From: Pseudeuparius sepicola
Lineage: Eukaryota; Arthropoda; Insecta; Coleoptera; Anthribidae
Direction of reading: 5' to 3'
NCBI GenBank assembly: GCA_963920635.1
Contig: OY987308.1
Coordinates: 2,360,225-2,424,224, forward strand
DNA: 64,000 nt
Positions 1-10,992 of this stretch are shown here, one piece after another. A model generated the notes under the pieces. That model ran no database searches and was not told where the DNA came from. It saw nothing but the letters and a program-made list of their open reading frames with translations. Position 1 is the first letter of the stretch. Every line of letters begins with the position of its first letter. Made by a program: the position numbers and the translations under genes.

Positions 1-424
1 ATAAATTATAATATTTTTTGGTTTAGTTTAGTTGGGAAAAGGGTCAAAACGCTATTAAAAACACTATTTCTTCGCCAACGTTTCGATTAATGTATAATCT
101 TCATCAGGGCTCTAAAATACAATACAATCTGGTATATAAAATGAATATAAACTAAAAATAAGAATTTAAGAAGAAAGGTTTTCTGGCACATGTTATAAAT
201 TGATAAATAAAAAGAAGACTTACCAGAAATAATATTGATGATTTTAAATTGTAAGTATATTAACGTTTTAACTGTCTAGTTTTTACTGCCTAGTTTGTTT
301 CTGTTATGTAAATATTTAGTAAAAATTTATAATATAATATTTGTATATTCAAAGTCAGTGTCAAAAATATTAGGTATAGGTAAAGGTATAATTAATAACA
401 TGATGTTAAATGAGAAATGGGTAT
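1..424 (-). mobile_element. 3' terminal region of a Penelope-like retroelement
   Basis: This AT-rich stretch lies directly downstream, on the minus strand, of the stop codon of the Penelope-like reading frame. It carries the hammerhead-like core described separately, which Penelope-like elements are known to hold in their terminal repeats. No further coding sequence was seen. The element probably continues past the left edge of the window, so its true end is unknown. Confidence 0.6.
71..112 (-). ncRNA. Hammerhead-ribozyme-like core
   Basis: On the minus strand the sequence reads CTGATGA (107-101), a hairpin with stem GATTA/TAATC and loop TACAT, then GAAAC (84-80). This is the order of the conserved hammerhead core: CUGANGA, stem II, GAAA. 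Penelope-like elements are known to carry minimal hammerhead motifs in their terminal repeats, and such an element is adjacent. Stem III looks very short (CG-TTGG-CG), and a canonical cleavage triplet does not follow it clearly, so activity is doubtful. Stems I and III need folding to confirm. Confidence 0.5.
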
Positions 425-1245
425 TTATTTGTTCAGAATGTTGAAATAAGCTGCATTAAGATTTTCTATATCTACCCTTTGGTTGACACTATTATTTCGT
501 TTTATTGTAATCATTTCTTGTAGTAGTCTTTTATTTAAATTGGTTTGAGTACCTAAAGCTTTAGTTTCATCAAAATTAAATGTATGGTTAAATTCACGAC
601 ACTGTTCAACAAGGGCAGTAGGATTAATAATGTTGAGTTTCTTGCAGTCTCTTTTATGTTCCGCTACTCTAGTTTTTAAATATCTTTTTGTTTGGCCTAT
701 GTAGCATTTAGGACAGTCTTTGCAAGGGATTTTATAAATAACATTAGATTTTAATTCTAGGGGAGTATTAGATTTAATTTTAGTGAAAAAGTTTTTTGAA
801 TTGTGTTGTTATAACTAAATGATATAAATTTGTTTTCAGAACGTAAGCAGTGGTCTAGTTTTTCAGAAAGTCGTGAAACATATGGAATTTTAATAAAACG
901 TTTATTGGAAATATCACTAATCTTATTATTACTGGGAGTTTGATCTTTAAAAAGTATTTTGTTAATTAGAGATATAGGGTAATTATTTTTTATTAAAAAT
1001 GATTTAATTAATGTTAAATTTTTTTGATGAAATTCTGGAGAAGAAATTTTTAAGGCTACAGTTTTTAGATTGAGGATAATATTAACTTTTTGTTTAAAGG
1101 AATGGTTAGAATGAAAATTAATAAATCTTTCTGAAAAAGTTGGTTTATGATACCAATCTACAATAATTTTGTTAGAAAGACCATTTTGTGATCTAATTAT
1201 TTTAGTATCTAAAAAGGATATACTGTTATGTTGTTCTAACTAAAA
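425..1245 (-). pseudogene. Penelope-like element, C-terminal part with GIY-YIG endonuclease (5'-truncated)
   Basis: The minus strand is open for about 270 codons, ending at the TAA at 427-425. It has no methionine near its upstream end, and an in-frame stop lies just before it at about 1242. The protein shows the linker after the reverse transcriptase (FLDTK, then WYHKPTFSERFINFHSNH) and then a GIY-YIG nuclease core with VIYKIPCKDCPKCYIGQT followed by the LKTRVAEHKRD helix. CCHH-like cysteines (IPCKDCPKC) precede the core, as in Penelope-like endonucleases, which nick target DNA for reverse transcription. The reverse-transcriptase domain is missing, so this is a 5'-truncated copy. The frame is otherwise undamaged, which suggests a fairly recent insertion. 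Confidence 0.85.
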
Positions 1246-1269
1246 ATATTTAATATTAGGGTCACCAAC

Positions 1270-1797
1270 CTTTACTAATTATAAATTATAATATCCACTT
1301 TGGTACCTTATGAAGAACATTATTAAATCCTCAATAACTTGTAAGATTTTTTAGTTTAGACCTCGTTTATATAGGTTTAGATATAACCCAAAATTTATTT
1401 ATTCATGTTTTTGTTGAAAATTGAATAAATTTTCGTTAATCAGGCCCTGGCGTGTCAGCCACATCCTTACTACTCTTAGCCACACCCCCTGATCCCATTT
1501 CTAACATACGGCGAAGGACCGTTATAGCGTCTCCCCCCTATACTATCTCAATTTTCGCAACTGACGTAGATGCGCATAGTTGCCTTGTTTTCGGATTCGT
1601 TAGTGACATACCGTGGATAAGTGTATCGTGATCGCTGCCTCACAGACACGGCACGGCGCGTCGACCTGTGCTTTCGTGCTTTGTTTTTCGATAGTCTGCT
1701 ACAAGTGCTACAGCCTACAGCTGTTTATATTTGTGTTACAATTACAAGTAGTAGTGTGTATAATTATTCGTACTCTGTAGAAGATATTAAATAAAAA
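1270..1797. other. Upstream region of the THAP gene, built from repeat fragments
   Basis: Positions 1283-1530 resemble, in inverted orientation, sequence at 11760-12010 (the paired phrases about AATATCCACTTTGGTAC and CCTGGCGTGTCAGCC). Positions 1555-1640 match the terminal repeat of the THAP-bearing element at 52.7 kb (GACATACCGTGG, GATGCGCA). The last 150 bases are likely 5' UTR and core promoter of the THAP gene, but I see no distinct TATA box or initiator that I would defend. Confidence 0.4.
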
Positions 1798-2022
1798 ATG
1801 GGTCAAGCAGAGAACCAGAAAACCACAACGGGAGGCCGATATAAATATTACAAATATTGTTTAGTTCCTGGGTGTAAAAGCACTAGTATAAAAAATCCGG
1901 ACAAAGCCTTTATTTCCCTTCCAAAAGATAAAGTTCAAAGAATTCTTTGGCAGAAGGCAATGAGAAGAACCCATTATGTTTCACATAAATCTGTAAAGTT
2001 CTGTTGCGAAGACCATTTTAAT
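1798..2022 (+). CDS. THAP-domain protein, exon 1
   Basis: This exon encodes 75 residues and ends in phase 0 at a donor AAT|GTAAGT. It holds most of a THAP zinc finger, a C2CH DNA-binding fold: C21-x4-C26, the conserved LPKD proline, the tryptophan W51, and C70-x2-H73 (FCCEDHF). The start ATG has a good context (AAAAATGGG), and no upstream in-frame start is needed. It joins to exon 2 at 5869-6342 for a total of 232 residues. Many insect THAP proteins come from Harbinger/ISL2EU or P-like transposases, so this may be the amino-terminal part of a transposase or a captured host gene. Both splice sites and the frame are intact, unlike the other THAP copies in the window. Confidence 0.85.
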
Positions 2023-2059
2023 GTAAGTTTGACACATGTACAGATAATAATTATTATTT

Positions 2060-2669
2060 TCTTGAAATCGGCAGTAAAGTGTCCCAAAATCGTCATTAAA
2101 AGCACAGAAATCGTACAATAATGGGCTACATTATTGTACGATTTTTTCAATAAGTAGGCCTTGGCGAGATGTAAACATCAAACGTCAGACGCGGAGAAAT
2201 CGCCCGTCAAAAGTGACCAAATATTCAAAACCCGGCCGATAAAGGCCCATTTAACTTTTCGTACACATTGCGAAATTGTTACCTATAGAAGCGCAATCCT
2301 TCAGTATACCTACATATTTTAGTAAATTTGAATATCAATAGATTTGTTGTGTAGGCTGCACAAGAAGTAGCAGTTTGGTTTTTCTGTCAGAAGGTGCCGT
2401 GTCTCATCATACTTGACCTAGGTAGAGCGATCGATAAAGTCAAGCAACGCCGCGCGTAGTCGGTTCATGGACGGGTGATCCCTTATTATTTTCTTGCCTA
2501 ATAAAACATTTTTTTCCGATTTAAAAAAAAATTTAATATGTACCTCGGCACTGAAGTTCTTTTTATGATTCGTGTGGTTTATTTGCATCAGCCAGAGGCC
2601 TCGGCAACTAAATTCCACATGAGTCATAAAAAGTTGAACTTCAGTGCCTTACTACATAAATATAACTAT
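2060..2669. mobile_element. Single copy of the 610-bp element (tandemly repeated at 57.8-61.5 kb)
   Basis: It starts at TCTTGAAATCGGC and runs to CATAAATATAACTATT, matching the tandem units at 57800-61460 end to end. It holds two strong hairpins: one around AATCGTACAATAATG and its complement, and one near the 3' end whose arms read GCACTGAAGTTC and GAACTTCAGTGC with matching ATGACTCATG-type segments (partly decayed here). It is inserted in the intron of the THAP gene, 37 bases after the donor. No coding capacity was seen. Confidence 0.75.
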
Positions 2670-3490
2670 TAGTTAAGGTGGGTTTATATACAGGGTGTCC
2701 CGAAATTAGCCTGCCTTAATTTGCCAGCGTGTTCTGCGACCCTGTATAGCCTGTTTTAAGCATAAGCATTAACATAAATTTAACAAGGACCGATTATTAA
2801 TGTATAAAAAATATAATTTTAACGAATGAAGGTGCAATTTGTTATGACTATGTTTATGCTTGCTTAACAGAGTCTATAACCAGTGATGTAACAGATGCAT
2901 TTTTTTCGGTATCTAGATACAGATACAGATACTGTCTGGCAGATGTATCTAGATACAGATACCGATACATTTTTTCCAAAGTATCTGGGTAGAGATACAG
3001 ATACGTTAAAAAAGTATCTATAGATACTTCCAGATACTATCAGTTAATTAAGAAAGTTGTGGGTTATTAGTGTACCGTGTACGTCACTTCAAAGTGAGCA
3101 CTGAGTACCTGGGTGCTTTATGTACGGTATTTTAAAAAATCACTAAATCACACCCCATTTTATTATTTGTATTGTTTATTTTTTTTTAACATTAGCAACA
3201 TTTCGAAGTTTTCATCGCTGAGCCTGTTACGCCTTAGTTATATTTTTTGCCTCATCGATTGCACAAAGCATGTGACCCTATTTGAATTACAATAAACTTA
3301 AAATTAATTCTTGCCCATAGGAATGGTTTAAAAATTAAATATAGGCACGTGGCAAGCCTTGGCACCTTGGCTAAAAAAATGTATCTAGTATCTAAGTATC
3401 TAGATACTTTCAAAAGGATCTAGATACTAAAGCAGATCCTGATTTTTGTAAGTATCTAGATATGTATCTAAGTACATAAAAATTATCTAT

Positions 3491-4708
3491 AGTAAGGGCA
3501 GAATGTAAACGCGAAGTCGGAAATAAATCATCAAAGAGAGAGCGCTATATCTATTGCTTTACTTGCACTCGCACAGTTACACTCATGTCTCCTCCTCCAA
3601 TTTGTATTCGACGTACGTCTTAAAGTTCGCTAAGCACCTTTCATGAAAGAAAGGGAGATAGAAAACCTAGTACTTGTCTTGTATTACTAGTTGATTGTTT
3701 AAATCAGGCAGGGTCGGCCTAGAATAAATTATTGCTTTCCTACCTGATGTGAACGGACCGATTAAAAATTTGTACTTAGGTATCTGTTTTCATTCATTCA
3801 TTTCATTTGTAATTTTTGAAGATTAATTCGGTAATTTAGACTGGCAATTAAAAAATAATGATCCTAAAATTCAAAGTAGGTCTAAGGTATTTAAATAATT
3901 ATTGTAATGGTTAGGCAAAAAAAAATTATATTTTTAGTTACAAATTACAATTATAAACCTTTTCCCATCATTCGCTTTTTTGTTGTACACACATTTTGGA
4001 TTTTTGTCGTGCCAAGTTCTCATATTCGCCCCGTGTTGAAAAATCCAGGTCTCGTCTAAAATCACTACGTCTAGAGGGCAGCTTGAAAATAAATTGGATG
4101 TATATTGTAGAAATCGAACTCTTTTTGATGCTATATCTGGCTTTTCCATTAAGTATTGTCGTCCATCGTTTATTTTGTACTTAAATCCAAGATTTAATAA
4201 AATTACATTTAACTTTGATTTGCTGCAGCTCAAAATTCCCTTTTTTTCCAGTTCTTCGCATATTTTTTCCCTAGTTAAGTGTTGCTTGTTAGTTGTCATG
4301 TCATAAATCAAACTTCTTATTTCTCCTTTATCCGATTCTGTCAAATCTTTAGTTTTCGGGGCTGCTTTACTTTTAGTGTGTACCATTTTAATATGTTTAA
4401 TCGTTGACTGCCTTCCTGCCTAATTCGTGAAATGGTCCTTGTACTAATCTGTAACGCCTCCGATGCACATTGAAGTACCGATAAATTTTCACATGTTCTC
4501 TTTTTTTCCTTGTAAATATTTCACCACATTTAATATTACTGCCATGTTTTATAGGCGTACTCCCATTTGAATTATTATCTTTATTAACATAATGTATCAG
4601 ACAAGGACAGAACCCCTCGCTCCAAAACATAAGGGAGACCAGGTAGAAAAATCATAGCCCATCTCTCTCGATTTTATGGCCGACTTCGCCTTTACGATCT
4701 GCCCTTAC
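3491..4708. mobile_element. Tc1/mariner-like element nested in the hAT element
   Basis: The terminal inverted repeats are about 30 bp, GTAAGGGCAGAATGTAAACG at the left and the complement of CGTTTACATTCTGCCCTTAC with a few changes at the right. Each is bordered by TA, the usual Tc1/mariner target. The element contains a damaged transposase start on the minus strand (3934-4640). About 1.2 kb remains, too short for the full gene, so it has suffered internal deletion. Confidence 0.8.
3934..4640 (-). pseudogene. Tc1/mariner-like (DDE_3-type) transposase, N-terminal remnant
   Basis: The larger frame (4386 down to 3934, 150 codons) has a helix-turn-helix region (REKICEELEKKGI, then SKSKLNVILLNLGFKYK) and then the first catalytic motif VVILDETWIFQHG followed by TWHD. 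This is the YLDETW-type motif of insect DDE_3 transposases, so the first aspartate is present. The second and third acidic residues are missing because the frame ends soon after. A preceding helix-turn-helix segment can be read in other frames at about 4400-4560 (LQISTRTISRI), so frameshifts separate the parts. A cut-and-paste transposase is known for the family; this copy cannot be active. Confidence 0.75.
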
Positions 4709-4780
4709 TATAGATACAGTATCTAGATACATCTATCTCGATACATTACATCACTGTGTATAACCCAGCTTAGAGTTAAA

Positions 4781-5782
4781 CAGGGACTCTTTAAAATAAG
4801 GGGACCCAGCATGTCACAGTCTATCACATAGGAAAAGTGAAGCCTTGTTTTCTGTATATCTCCAAGGAGACCACATAAGTGGGCTGGTACAAGGTTATGT
4901 TATATGTCAGTGTCCAACTGCCATCAGGTTTTATGTGACATGCCAGTGCCATAGATTCCAAAGGCGGCAAAATATTTCCCTTCATAGTTCACAATTTTTA
5001 AGTTTTCTAACTTCCAGATAGTCAATTAAAGGTAATTCGGCCGCCTGTAGTAGTCCCAATAATTGCAACCAGATTTTTCTTGTCTCACGTTTAGTAATCC
5101 TACAATTCCCATTACGTGGGCATTACGTATAAGTAAGTAGTTCAAAACAAAAATGGTATTTCCTAAATATTAAATTATTAAGCAGGTAGCTTCAGTCAGG
5201 TCTTTTTTAAACAGTTTTTATCTACAACTATAAGTTTATTTTACGTTTGTGAGGTACCTTGGGAGAGAAATAAAATTACAAAAATGAGCACCGAGAAAAA
5301 CTACATGATTAGAACTAAGTACAAGGCCTAATCTTATTAGTCCATCCCGAAATCTGTGAAAGTTCTTTGGGTAGATACATTCAACAAGGTAAGAAAGTTC
5401 AAGTATACATATTACAAATGGATTGAGGAACCTGGTAACAAGGTGCAATAGCGACAAATTCTCAAATAAGCAAAATCGGCACTGACTTACCATATTTATA
5501 TTGCTTAAATTCCTGAAAATAATTGCAGGAAACCAAATTCAAATATAAAATCAATTTGATTCATTTGGCACTTGCCATATTCTGTGTTTCTTGACAGAAC
5601 ATTGTCAAGTCTAATTTTTATAAATCATATTAATTTTTACTAACAATCAAAGTACCTGTTATATCCATAGATTCTCCAATAAAATTGCATACTTGGCATC
5701 ATTGAGACCATTAGAATGGGGAAAGAAACGGCCTCACTTTGGAAAGTATTATGCTGGGTCCCCTTACTTTAAAGGGTCCCTG
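4781..5782. mobile_element. Non-autonomous hAT element with perfect 8-bp target duplication
   Basis: The ends CAGGGACTCTTTAAAATAAG and (complement) CAGGGACCCTTTAAAGTAAG form inverted repeats of about 35 bp that continue with GGGGACCCAGCAT. Both sides carry the identical 8-bp direct repeat GAGTTAAA (4773-4780 and 5783-5790), a hAT-type target site duplication. No transposase remnant was recognised in the 1.0 kb interior. It lies in the THAP gene intron, 24 bases after the previous hAT element. Confidence 0.85.
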
Positions 5783-5868
5783 GAGTTAAAGGACACATGA
5801 CATCAGTAAAATTATCACTTTATTTTAGATATAGCGGATTAATCTTGATTTGTTTTTCTGCTTTACAG

Positions 5869-6342
5869 TTAAAAGAAGATTTGGAAAATTACAGAGTTTA
5901 TATCACAATGAAAAATACTCCGGCAAAATTGTTTCCTGGAATTTTGCCTCACATATTTGACTGCCAAAATAGATCGGCAAAACAAAGCAAAACTCCTCGT
6001 TCTGCCTATTTAAAAAGAGAGCAAGCGGCTATAATTGAAGAAGTTTTAACGCCAAAACAAATTTGCTTAGATGTAAATGACAATCGGTCAGATAATGTTC
6101 CGATAGCGGAACAAATAATAGAACCACGGATCGAAAAAAAAATGTCAACCCAAAAACATAAGTCGGTGCAGGTAAACATAAGACCAAAGACAAAAATCAA
6201 AGCTATGCAGTGCAAATTTAGAAATCCTCTTAAAAAACGGAACGATTCAAAGTTACTTGAAATTGATAGCAGTAGTATCGCCGTATCAAATAAATCTAGT
6301 TTGTCTGGTATGTTGAACTGTGGAATTCTCGCGATAACGTAG
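5869..6342 (+). CDS. THAP-domain protein, exon 2 (with stop)
   Basis: The acceptor is TGCTTTACAG|TTAAAA, and the exon continues the phase-0 frame of exon 1 for 157 codons to a TAG. Directly after the junction it supplies the end of the THAP domain: LKEDLENY, then PGILPHIF, the equivalent of the AVPTIF box. The rest is a basic, low-complexity tail with HKSVQVNIRPKTKIK, a type of sequence found after the THAP domain in transposon-derived insect proteins. There is no nuclease or DDE domain before the stop. A Harbinger/ISL2EU-type DDE remnant lies 2.8 kb downstream on the same strand (9130-9590). That may be the lost second half of such a transposase or just a neighbour. Confidence 0.8.
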   Translation, partial: LKEDLENYRVYITMKNTPAKLFPGILPHIFDCQNRSAKQSKTPRSAYLKREQAAIIEEVLTPKQICLDVNDNRSDNVPIAEQIIEPRIEKKMSTQKHKSVQVNIRPKTKIKAMQCKFRNPLKKRNDSKLLEIDSSSIAVSNKSSLSGMLNCGILAIT

Positions 6343-6485
6343 AAAAAAGGGGGAAATAACATAATCGAAAGAAACCCAAAACTTTATCTTGAGCCGTCCT
6401 CCTTTTACAGTTTTAAGTGATCTCAAATCGATTCCTAATCACTTTGAGATCACATCAGCTGACATCTAGTGTTTCTTTTACCTGG

Positions 6486-7880
6486 ACCAACCATTGAATT
6501 GACAAGTAGAAACTGGCAGCCAAACTTGAGTAAGTGAAATAGTAAATAAATCAGCTGATTCCTGCAAAAACCACATAAAACAAAAGAGGTGTTTGTCCTA
6601 AATTTCTATTTTTCTGTACTGTGCTTCAAACGAGTTCCGTTGTCAAACGTCATTTTAATTTTCCTTCTGTCCCAAGTCCCAATACGAATAGGCTCAATAG
6701 GAGTAATTATTATTGTATTATTTATATTTGATTTGAGTTCGTGTCGTGGTGGCAGTTTCGTATAAAACAGCGTTGAGTTTTCTTAGTTGGTGTTTGGTTT
6801 AATATTGTTTTTAGATCGGAGAGAAAATTTAATTTAGCTATGTGGCTCTCTGTTGAAGTTGTAAATTAAAAAAAAGAGGATCAACTCCTGTTGTGTATTT
6901 GGATGTACCAAATGGGGCGGAAAGAATAAGAATAGTGGGGTTTCTTTTCATTCGTAAGTCTTAAAAATCTTTGCTAATAACTTTGCAGTTTTCCAAGAGA
7001 TAAGGTGATATTAGAGACAAGTGAATTGCAGCAATAAAAGGGAAAAATTTTGTACGTCTACAAGTATTTACTTGCAATGGAGTCAACGATTTATTGAGAG
7101 CGATTTCATAGAGAATTTTGGGCAGCGCAAACTTAAAAAGTATGTAATTACTACAGTTTTTTATTTTCCAAGTCATGATAGAAACTCTATCGAGGGAAAA
7201 ACTGGCAAAATATTGTGCTAATGAACCTAGCTCTTCGTAGTCAAAGATGGAATTAATCTTGAGGTTCTGGTTCCTTTAATAAGGTAATTATTTGTAATTC
7301 TTTTTGTTAAGATGCCTAAACATTAAAAATTATATAAAAATATGTAAAAGCTACCTGTCTTACATGCTTTTCCTATTAAATTGAATTTTAAAATTAATAA
7401 ATCAGTTAAGATAAGTAATTAAAGTTGAAAATGTATCCTCATCCTAGATATTTTGTCGCCTTTATTTTAAAATAAACTTTTATTTTGGAATTTGTATTTT
7501 ATTTGTCTCAATTTACTTCCAGGTACATAAAATTGCCATGTAGGTAATTTTTTAATCAATTCACTACTTTTTTCTGTGCAATATTTACATAATTGTGGTT
7601 ATAGTATAGAAAAATTCTCATTCCTACAAACAAGCCCCGAATTTCGGAATACAGATCATACAATAAAGGGAATTACGTAACATGTTCATTAAATTTATGC
7701 AACATCCCTATATACCTCCTTTGCCTGAATCAGCTGACACGTTCATTAGGCGTCCTTGTCTTACTTATTGCCATTTAAAACCTATCTCTCTCTAGAGTTG
7801 GCTGCTCCAAACAACAATGAAAGTGGTACCTGTGCGACTTCCATTGTACTGATCAATTCGATGGGACCAACACTATATTA
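6486..7880. mobile_element. Degenerate THAP-bearing DNA element, copy A
   Basis: This block closely matches 42000-43430 (copy C) and, without the left end, 39905-41205 (copy B). The left end (CCATTGAATTGACAAGTAG) and right end (complement of TACTGATCAATTCGATGG) form imperfect inverted repeats. It carries a two-exon THAP remnant (6879-7140). The middle to right part (7260-7860) is AT-rich and without coding signal. Confidence 0.65.
6879..7140 (+). pseudogene. THAP-domain pseudogene in element copy A
   Basis: The first part encodes SCCVFGCTKWGGKNKNSG followed by VSFHS, a THAP start with C-x4-C. It ends in a donor-like TTC|GTAAGT at 6954. After a 30-base mini-intron ending TTTGCAG, the second part starts with FPRD. 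It then gives, with frame changes, the WIAAIKR-type tryptophan helix (best seen in copies B and C) and IESDFIENFGQRKLKK. Stops and frameshifts break it, and the C-x2-H pair (CSQHF in copy B) is damaged here. It would bind DNA as part of a transposase; this copy is dead. Confidence 0.65.
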
Positions 7881-8725
7881 AAGACCCGAGCATGCCGTCA
7901 TATTTCATTGTTGTTTACGGATTCGGGTGGCGCTACACGTCGAAAAAAAATGGCGACTTATTATAGGTTATAGGGGGTATTCTGTGGCTATTGGGATGTC
8001 AGTTTCTGACGTTTAAAAAATCCAAAATTTTAAATATCCAGCTTCATTACGATTTACCTTCTTTTTACGGTAACGAATTGTCTTTTCGTCCAGTATTTGG
8101 CAGTTTTATCCTATTAATACGGCTTTTCGAGGTAGATTTGTTTGTGATAACATGAAATTTTCGCGCACATGAAGAAAATGGTATGCACAGACCATTAGGT
8201 GAATTGCAGAAGAATAAACACTATTTTGGAATTATGGTATGATCTGATCAACCAGCTGAAGAAGCGAAAATTAAAGATATTATGTTGGAAGAGTATTTTT
8301 TAACGTATGCATGAATGAAAATAGAAAATTTTGTTTATAACTTCAAAGCGAACCAATAATAGTCCTCCATATAAAGAAGAAACAGAAAAATCTAATGCGT
8401 TTTATGCTTTCACATACTACAACTATCATGGACTGCGTTTCAAACCAAAAGGTACCAATACTCTTGCTTGCTTTTTAGATTCGCTTTTCTTAAGAAAATG
8501 TATGGAAATATGCCGTGTGAACTTGTCAAATTAGAGGGACATAACAAATAAACATTTTATTTTATTTTGAACATTAACTTCGTTGTAACAGACATATTTG
8601 CATGTTTTTATTTTATAAAAGATTCTCAAACAATGGTATTTTAACTAAAACCACCGTGTAAATTTGTTTCGTCGTGTGGCGCCAGTGGAGATCGCTTGAA
8701 ACAGCGCTATGCATATAGTGTTTAT
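7867..8725. repeat. Dispersed repeat with GGACCAACACTAT-type ends
   Basis: Parts of this block recur as 41215-41900 (inverted) and 53265-53680 (direct), including the phrase around GCGCCAGTGG, and the first 110 bases recur inverted at 43430-43545. The ends resemble GGACCAACACTAT(AT)TAAAGACC and its complement (clearest at 53641-53665). No protein was recognised in the small reading frame at 8331-8534. Confidence 0.5.
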
Positions 8726-9129
8726 CCAGCTTTTACAAATGTTCAGTTGATTATGAGGTGATCAGTTTACGCAGCAAATCGATTTTTATATAATTTGTGT
8801 TGGTTTTGAGTGTTTCTGGGGTTAAGGTGGTGAAAAATATTGAAAAATTCATTCAAGGGCTAGATTATAGACAACGTGGTCGTACACTGTTCCATTTACC
8901 AATAAAAAATCAATTCACTATCAGATCACTTCATGTTCATTTCACTTCAAATTCACTTGTGCAAAAAGTCAAAAGGAGGACAACTTTGGTATACCACCAG
9001 AATCGTTATTTATCATAAACTTAATAGAATCTAACTGCAAATTAACAAGAACTGAGAATTTTGTAACTCTAAAAAAAATCCGGCTCAATCTTCCATAATT
9101 AGGATGCTTTAGCGGATGATTTTTGCTAC

Positions 9130-9590
9130 TCGAAAGCAACAATTTGCACTATTGTGCAGAAAAAAGCCAATACTATGAAATATTTGAAAGGATCAACTCC
9201 TGATGGGCCCATTTCTTATATCTCGACTGGATTTGGTGGACAGGCTACAGATAAAACTAATGTAGAAGAATCAAACTTTTTGGGTATGTTGGAAAAAGGA
9301 GCACATTATATCATGGCCACCTATTAATTGCTCAAGGCACAGATAAAGGTAACATATTAGGAGGGCCACCTTCCGTTTCATCAAAACAAAAAAGCGCAAA
9401 AGATGAAGTGAAGCAAGCAAAGCGAATTGCTAGTTTACGAATTCACATCGAAAGAGTTATACAAAGAGTTAGAGGCTTTGCTTTGCTTGGACCTCGCGTC
9501 TCAGTTCATCACAGTTTAATAAAACATCTGGATCAAATAATTCTTATAGCGCGTGGTATAATTAATATCACAGACCTATATAGCCTATAG
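9130..9590 (+). pseudogene. PIF/Harbinger (ISL2EU-like) transposase, C-terminal remnant
   Basis: Two frames join into a DDE_Tnp_4-like stretch. The first (from about 9150) reads KYLKGSTPDGPISYISTG and then GGQATDKTNVEES, with the catalytic-region aspartate in ATDK. The second (9320-9590) reads LLIAQGTDKGN, then RIASLRIHIERVIQRVRGF with the glutamate of HIER, and ends at the TAG after TDLYSL. At the join, where the family has MADRGF, the sequence shows IMAT and a small deletion, so a catalytic aspartate and the frame are lost. ISL2EU-type elements are known to combine THAP and DDE parts, which fits the THAP-rich neighbourhood. This copy is inactive. Confidence 0.8.
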
Positions 9591-10459
9591 CGATGTGTTA
9601 ATATCCAAAGTTATTTAATAAAGTAATAAACTTTATTGATTTTACAGTTTAATAAAAATATATTTTATCTAAAACAGAGTAATTTCATTTATTATAGTAT
9701 CAAAACGTTGGGTGAAGATTTAAACCTTCAGTCAACGGTATCAACCTCAACCTCAACCTCAGACCAATAAATTATTGGTCTGAGGTATCAACTAAAGAGG
9801 AATCGTAGACATTCTTTAAAATATATTTCGCGGCTTTTTTCAAAATCTGGTCGAGCTACTACAAACATTGCTTTTTCCTATTTGCCGTGACATATAGTGT
9901 GTTATATCTTTTTGAACTGTCTTTTCACAAGCATTTCAATGGTACAATAAGAAAATATGGGTTCCATTTGAAAAAATTGAGATTTTTCAATTTTTCAATG
10001 TTGATATTGGGAATTTTTTCCCGAGCACCCTGTACAATATTTTGAAATGGCATATAGACTACTTAATAAAGTTGACTTTCGCCTACGGCAGTCCAAAATT
10101 TCCAGATTCATAAATTTCAAAGTTATCATTACTATGGTCGATGGCTGCAACACTCAAAAAAATCAAAAATTTGCGAATATCTCCAAAAGGGTTAGGAATA
10201 GGGTACGCATTATATTCAAAAAAAAGATTTGGAATTTATAGGGAACCAAATGGTGTAATAATATATAGGGTGTCCTATTCGAAATAACAAAGTTGCTATC
10301 GACATCCAGTATAACCGGAAGTTATCCGAAGTTGAAAATATTTTATGAAGAAAGTTTACAACCTGTTATATAAGTAACCAAAATTTCAAATCAGTCACTC
10401 GCACTCCTTCCCCGTAAACTTCTAATGAACCACTTACGTGAATCACCCTGTATTAAATC
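9591..10459. other. AT-rich stretch without recognised gene
   Basis: It holds a short (TCAACC)n run and a perfect hairpin CTCAGACCAATAA/TTATTGGTCTGAG at 9757-9786, and an isolated AGGGTGTCC-type repeat end near 10268. No coding signal was found. Confidence 0.4.
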
Positions 10460-10980
10460 ATTCAATTTTCCATCCAACTACTAATCACAAATCACATACA
10501 CTGGTGTTTTTTCATATTTTTCTAATAAAATCTTAAACTTTTCCTGATTCCTGCCCTGCGCCGTCAGCGGTTCCTTTCAAATTATTTACACTTACAACTT
10601 AAAATCTGTTCCTACCTCTGTAACTTTTCAATCAGTAACTCTAATCATTCAGGACATCCGTATATCCAGCGCCATCTAGGCTATAGTAGACAAAGTTGCG
10701 GAAATGTTCGACCTGCTAGCAAAACAAATCGTTCGCCGTTTAAGCTTCATTTCCGCCACAATTTTAGTTTTGCATTCTGAACGGTAGATGTCGCCCGGTT
10801 TGAAATAAATCGCTTCCGATTTTTTCATTGGAATTTCGCTTGATTTGGTATTATAGTGAGACGTTTTCGTTTTCATACAATAGTAAAATATATTATCGTA
10901 TAAATATACCATAATTATAGACCGTTTTTTATAACAATTCTATAGACAAATGAAAAATAAAACACCATACTAGAATCACA
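10460..10980. repeat. Direct repeat, copy 1 (second copy 11606-12540)
   Basis: The blocks share long similar runs: CACTGGTG...TTTTTCTAATAAAATC, the AGTAACTCTAATCATTCA segment, the CAGCGCCATCTA segment and the GACCGTTTTTT end. The second copy carries an insertion of about 430 bases (11730-12150) related to 1283-1530. No protein was recognised. The frame at 10676-10912 is probably chance. Confidence 0.6.
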
Positions 10981-10992
10981 GACCTATATAGC

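Larger units (their letters stand above)
2881..4756. mobile_element. Non-autonomous hAT element with a nested mariner-like insertion
   Basis: The ends are CAGTGATGTAAC and TTACATCACTG. It is flanked by 8-bp sequences TCTATAAC (2873-2880) and TGTATAAC (4757-4764), a target duplication with one mismatch, as expected for hAT. The interior is full of short direct repeats of the type AGATACAGATAC and GTATCTAGATAC at both ends (2900-3035, 3380-3480, 4710-4745). A Tc1/mariner-like element sits inside at 3491-4708. A second family member lies at 20773-21214. The short frame at 3113-3295 is not convincing as a gene. Confidence 0.8.
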
